Of a DNA stretch of 64,000 bases, positions 60,541-64,000 are shown in pieces (position 1 is the stretch's first letter; each line of letters begins with the position of its first letter). Position numbers and translations under genes: made by a program. Source of the stretch: Actinomadura luzonensis (GTDB taxonomy: Bacteria; Actinomycetota; Actinomycetes; Streptosporangiales; Streptosporangiaceae); contig NZ_JAKRKC020000001.1 in assembly GCF_022664455.2 (NCBI RefSeq), positions 5,151,001 to 5,215,000 on the forward strand, written 5' to 3'. Under the pieces are notes generated by a model. It worked only from the letters and a program-made list of their open reading frames with translations, did not search any database and was not told the origin of the DNA.

Positions 60541-61557
60541 ATGACCGTGCTGTCCACCAGACTTACCGCCAGGTACGCCAACCGCCACCCGCTCGTCTGC
60601 GCCGGCATGGCCTTCGCCGGGGAGTCGCCGGAGCTCGCCGTGGCGGTCACGAACGCGGGCGGCATCGGCGCGATCGGCGCCGCCCTGCTGCCGCCCGACC
60701 GGCTGCGCGCGGTCGTCCGCGAGGTCCGCGACCGCACCGGCGGGGCGCCGTTCCACGTCAACCTCATCACCCTGTTCAGCACGCCCGAGCAGATCGAGGT
60801 GTGCGCCGAGGAGCGCGTGCCGATCGTCTCCTTCCACTGGGGCCACCCGCCGGCGGACCGGCTCAAGCCGCTGCACGAGGCCGGGGTGTCGGTGTGGGAG
60901 CAGGTGGGCTCCGCCGACGCGGCCCGGCTCGCCGTGGACGACGGCGCCGAGGCCGTCGTCGCGCAGGGCTGGGAGGCCGGCGGGCACAACTACGGCGGCC
61001 TGCCGACCATGGTCGGCGTCCCGGCCGTCGTGGACGCCGTGGGCGAGCGCGCGCTGGTCCTGGCCGCGGGCGGGATCACCGACGGCCGGCAGGTCGCCGC
61101 CGCCCTCTGCCTCGGCGCGGACGGGGTGTGGGTCGGCACCCGCCTGGTCGCCTCGCGCGAGGCCCGCGTGCACCCCGAGCACCACCGCCGGCTGGTCGCC
61201 GCCGACGGGGAGAGCGCGGTGCTCACCTCGATCTTCGGGCCGGAGCTGCCGGCGTTCAACCCGATGCGGTTGCAGCGCAACCGCGTGGTCGCCGAGTGGG
61301 GCGACCGGCTCGCCGAGCTGCCGGCCGACCTCGGCTCGTTGCGGCAGGTCGGCACCACGGTCGCCGGGGGCGAGCGGACGCCCATGCGCAGGTTCGGGCT
61401 GATGCTGCCGGTGCCGGAGACGGAGGGCGACTGGGAGGAGATGCCCTGGCTGATGGGGCAGGGCGTCGGCCTGATCCACGACGTCAAGCCGGCCGGGGAG
61501 ATCGTCGGGGCGATGATGGAGCAGGCCGGACGCGTACTGGCCGCCCGCCGCCCCTGA
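60541..61557 (+). CDS. Nitronate monooxygenase / 2-nitropropane-dioxygenase-like
   Basis: A 338-residue FMN TIM-barrel enzyme. NRHPLVCAGMAFAGESPELAVAVTNAGGIGAIGAA is the FMN region, GWEAGGHNYGG has the catalytic His and AAGGITDGRQVAAALCLGADGVWVGTRLVAS the phosphate loop. It detoxifies alkyl nitronates or acts on related substrates. The start ATG 60541 follows AGGAAGGA. Confidence 0.9.
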   Translation: MTVLSTRLTARYANRHPLVCAGMAFAGESPELAVAVTNAGGIGAIGAALLPPDRLRAVVREVRDRTGGAPFHVNLITLFSTPEQIEVCAEERVPIVSFHWGHPPADRLKPLHEAGVSVWEQVGSADAARLAVDDGAEAVVAQGWEAGGHNYGGLPTMVGVPAVVDAVGERALVLAAGGITDGRQVAAALCLGADGVWVGTRLVASREARVHPEHHRRLVAADGESAVLTSIFGPELPAFNPMRLQRNRVVAEWGDRLAELPADLGSLRQVGTTVAGGERTPMRRFGLMLPVPETEGDWEEMPWLMGQGVGLIHDVKPAGEIVGAMMEQAGRVLAARRP

Positions 61558-61578
61558 CCCGGCCGGCCCGCTGGTCGC

Positions 61579-61986
61579 TCAGCGGGACGGCACGGCCTCC
61601 AGGAGGGAGCGCAGCAGCCGCCCCGCGGTGCCGCCGGGCACCTCGCCCGGCGTGTTCACGAGCTGCGCGGCGAGGCCGTCCACGAAGGTGTGCAGGAGCG
61701 CCGCCCACAGCGCGTACTCCTCGCGGCGTTCGGCGTCGAGCGGCAGCATCTCCTCCACGATCGAGGCGATCTGCTCGACCGCCGTCCCCTCCGTACGGGG
61801 CCGCCGCACGCGCGGCAGCACCCGGGCGCGCAGGGCGTCGGCGGTGGCCTGGACGACGTAGGACTGCAGCTCGTGCTGGTTGCCGAAGTAGTGGCGCAGC
61901 GACCCGGTGGACCAGCCGGCCTCGGCGGCGACGCCGCGGACGGTCACGCCGGCGAGCCCTTCGCGCAGGATCACCCGGACGGCGGC
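61579..61986 (-). pseudogene. TetR-family regulator truncated at its N-terminus
   Basis: The frame reads AAVRVILREGLAGVTVRGVAAEAGWSTGSLRHYFGNQHELQSYV and continues to a normal TetR C-terminus (SLLEAVPSR). The first helix and start codon (about 15-25 residues) are missing. At 61986-61994 homology switches to the opposite-strand GAP-family gene, which lacks its own N-terminus. A GTG at 61974 could start a 131-residue product lacking part of the HTH. Confidence 0.8.
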
Positions 61987-61993
61987 CGCGCCG

Positions 61994-62605
61994 CTCGGGG
62001 TCTACCTCGCCACCGTCGCGGCCGCCTACTTCGCGCTGGGCGTGCTGCTCATGCTCGGCCTGAACGCGGTCGTGCCGCTGGTCGACGGCACCGCGTGGGC
62101 GTGGGGCCAGGGCGTGCTCGGCGCGGCGCTCGTCGTCGGAAGCTTCTTCATCCCGGGCGGCGGCTCCGGCCGGGCGGTCCCGCGGGAGCGCTCCCTCACC
62201 GCGCGGTCGATGCTGCTCCTGGGCCTCGGCACCTGGCTGTTCGAGTTCGCCACCGCCGTGCCGTACTTCGGCGCGGTCGGCGTCATGACCGCGGCCGGCC
62301 TGTCCCCCGCGCAGTGGCTGCCGCTCCTCGCCGCGTACGTCACCGTCATGGTCCTCCCGGGCATCCTGCTGCCGGCCGCGTGGACTCTCCTCGGCGACCG
62401 GCTGCGCGACCGGTTCGGGCGCTGGCACGACCGGCTCTCCGCCGGCTCCCGCACCACGCTGAGCTGGATCGTCGGCATCGCGGGGGTCGTGCTGCTGCTC
62501 GACGCGCTGCCTGACCAGATCACCGTCACCGCCGCCGCGCCGCTCCTCGCCCTCGCGTTGCCGGGCGCGTCCCCGCGACGTCGCGCCCGCCGCTGCCTAC
62601 CTTGA
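61994..62605 (+). pseudogene. GAP/Sap-family membrane protein lacking its N-terminus
   Basis: The frame from LGVYLATVAAAYFALGVLLMLGL to the end has about five membrane helices and the layout of the GAP family (PF11139-like), which usually begins with about 45 more residues (a DSLNPS-type first helix). Upstream of 61994 the same frame reads antisense of the tetR gene (MDQPASAATPRTVTPASPSRR), which has no resemblance to the family. The N-terminus and promoter seem deleted or lost in assembly. Confidence 0.72.
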
Positions 62606-62609
62606 GAAC

Positions 62610-64000
62610 ATGCAGGCAGACAGCGTCACGCGAGCCAACTGCGGGCCCGGCCATCCCCGCTACCTGCCGATCGGCGAGCACGGCCTGATCGGCGACCTGC
62701 GCACGGTCGCGCTCGTGGGCACCAACGGCACCATCGACTGGTACTGCTGCCCCCGCTTCGACGCCCCCTCGGTGTTCGGCTCGATCCTGGACGCCGACCG
62801 GGGCGGCTCGTTCGAGCTGGCCGCCGACGTGCCGTTCACGACGAAGCAGTTCTACTTCCCCGACACCAACGTCCTGATCACCCGCTTCTTCGCCGACGAC
62901 GGCGTCGGCGAGATCCAGGACTTCATGCCCATCGAGGCCGGCGCCACCGACGCCGACCGGCACCGGCTGATCCGGCGGGTCACCTGCGTGCGCGGCACGC
63001 TGCCGTTCCGCGTCCTGGTGGCGCCGCGCTTCGACTACGCCCGCGAGGAGCACACCGTCTCCCAGCGCGGCGACCTGACCTGCTTCGCCGCGTCCTCGCT
63101 CACCCTGACGCTCACCTCCAGCGTGCCGGTCGAGCACGACGGCCGCGACGCCCGCGCCCGGTTCACGCTGCGCGAGGGCGAGCGCGCCGTGTTCGCCCTC
63201 GACCGGCTGCCGCCCGACGCCGAGCCGCGCGGCTGCCCGCTGGAGCACGCCGAGGAGCTGTTCACCGCCACGGTGACGTACTGGCGCAAGTGGCTGTCGG
63301 CCTCCCGATACCGGGGCAGGTGGCGGGAGATCGTGCACCGCTCGGCGCTCACGCTCAAGCTGCTCACCTACGCCCCGACCGGCGGCATCGTCGCCGCGCC
63401 CACCACGAGCCTGCCCGAGCAGATCGGCGGCCGGCGCAACTGGGACTACCGCTACGTGTGGGTGCGCGACGCCGCGTTCTGCGTCTACGCCCTGCTGCGG
63501 CTCGGCTTCACCGAGGAGGCCGAGGCGTTCATGGGCTTCCTGGAGGAGCACGTCCGGCTGAAGGGCACCGGCCCGAGCGGGCCGCTGCAGATCATGTACG
63601 GCGTCGACGGCCGCCGCGACCTGCCCGAGGAGGAGCTGCGGCACCTGGAGGGCTACCGCGGATCGCGCCCGGTCCGGGTCGGCAACGCCGCCGTCGGCCA
63701 GCTCCAGCTCGACATCTACGGCGCCCTCATCGACTCGGTCTACCTGTACAACAAGTGGGGCACGCCCATCTCCAGCCGCCGCTGGGACGAGCTGTGCACG
63801 CTGGTCGACTGGGTCTGCGACAACTGGGACCAGCCCGACGAGGGCGTCTGGGAGACCCGCGGCGGGCGCAAGGACTTCACCTACTCCCGCCTGATGTGCT
63901 GGGTCGCCATCGAGCGGGCCATGCGGGTGGCCCGCCAGCGCGGCATGCCGGCCGACATCCCGCGCTGGCGCGCCAGCCGCGACGCCATCTACCGCGACAT
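62610..64000 (+). CDS. GH15-family trehalase-like hydrolase, C-terminus beyond window
   Basis: 463 codons are visible, with no stop before the right edge. RYLPIGEHGLIGDLRTVALVGTNGTIDWYCCPRFDAPSVFGSILD, RRNWDYRYVWVRDAAFCVYALLRLG, LRHLEGYRGSRPVRVGNAAVGQLQLDIYGALIDSVYLYNKWG and VWETRGGRKDFTYSRLMCWVAIERA are the GH15 marks. It is closer to the mycobacterial trehalase type than the gene at 26589. ATG 62610 lies 4 nt after the GAP-family stop with a weak GAG upstream. Confidence 0.93.
   Translation, partial: MQADSVTRANCGPGHPRYLPIGEHGLIGDLRTVALVGTNGTIDWYCCPRFDAPSVFGSILDADRGGSFELAADVPFTTKQFYFPDTNVLITRFFADDGVGEIQDFMPIEAGATDADRHRLIRRVTCVRGTLPFRVLVAPRFDYAREEHTVSQRGDLTCFAASSLTLTLTSSVPVEHDGRDARARFTLREGERAVFALDRLPPDAEPRGCPLEHAEELFTATVTYWRKWLSASRYRGRWREIVHRSALTLKLLTYAPTGGIVAAPTTSLPEQIGGRRNWDYRYVWVRDAAFCVYALLRLGFTEEAEAFMGFLEEHVRLKGTGPSGPLQIMYGVDGRRDLPEEELRHLEGYRGSRPVRVGNAAVGQLQLDIYGALIDSVYLYNKWGTPISSRRWDELCTLVDWVCDNWDQPDEGVWETRGGRKDFTYSRLMCWVAIERAMRVARQRGMPADIPRWRASRDAIYRD

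Noticed and set aside
62184..62195. Third GGGAGCGCTCCC palindrome
   Set aside because: Lies in the middle of the GAP-family coding region, far from any promoter; probably coincidental.

Overview
The window is very GC-rich DNA with dense, GTG-rich, heavily overlapping genes, from a high-GC Gram-positive actinomycete. Supporting signs are a mycothiol-type maleylpyruvate isomerase, an AfsR-like HTH/NB-ARC/TPR regulator, an actinobacterial kinase/WD40 protein, many TetR/MarR/IclR/GntR regulators and many secreted hydrolases. A Streptosporangiaceae-like organism (Nonomuraea or a relative) fits best, but this is an inference from gene content. No rRNA, tRNA, CRISPR array, insertion sequence or prophage was seen.

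Layout. 1-3.7 kb: secreted GH95 fucosidase (cut by the left edge) and a Cmx-type drug exporter. 4.1-11.5 kb: an unknown protein and a Ser/Thr kinase/WD40 gene that carries two compensating frameshifts, divergent from an HTH/NB-ARC/TPR regulator. 11.5-16.7 kb: three alpha/beta hydrolases, a 59-residue membrane protein, an OhrR-like MarR regulator, a LuxR regulator and a membrane protein. 16.7-23.3 kb: one co-directional run of a [NiFe] hydrogenase (hypA, hyaD, hyaC, hyaB, hyaA) behind a DsrE/TusE/sulfide:quinone oxidoreductase operon, led by a CsoR/CstR-type palindrome. 23.4-29.1 kb: glutamine-synthetase-like enzyme, DUF4396 His-rich membrane protein, NlpC/P60 hydrolase, GH15 enzyme and LGFP protein. 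29.1-30.5 kb: SDR plus TetR. 30.6-36.2 kb: phosphonate locus, with GntR/UTRA and a PhnX-like HAD on one strand and an FAD oxidoreductase with phnD-phnC-phnE on the other; a perfect 16-bp palindrome covers the start codon of the FAD gene. 36.2-38.3 kb: alpha/beta hydrolase and an odd S26-type lipoprotein. 38.4-46 kb: glycosyltransferases and a seven-gene translationally coupled operon combining a CofD/YvcK-like protein, nucleotidyltransferase, HAD, flippase, two glycosyltransferases and a membrane protein. 46.3-51.1 kb: gentisate pathway with IclR. 52.5-58 kb: quinate/shikimate-to-protocatechuate genes with MHS transporter, lactonase-like protein and TetR; two near-identical 22-bp sites mark the two transcription units. 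58-64 kb: aromatic monooxygenase/TetR pair, nitronate monooxygenase, a deletion-like junction that removes the N-termini of a TetR and a GAP-family gene, and a second GH15 enzyme (cut by the right edge).

The genes suggest a soil saprophyte that adds H2 and sulfide oxidation, phosphonate scavenging and aromatic-acid catabolism to its polysaccharide degradation. Several genes carry indels or internal deletions (kinase/WD40, fumarylpyruvate hydrolase, shikimate dehydrogenase, a small ORF before hyaA, TetR/GAP). The clustering near G/C runs and the compensating pattern make sequence or assembly error at least as likely as true decay.
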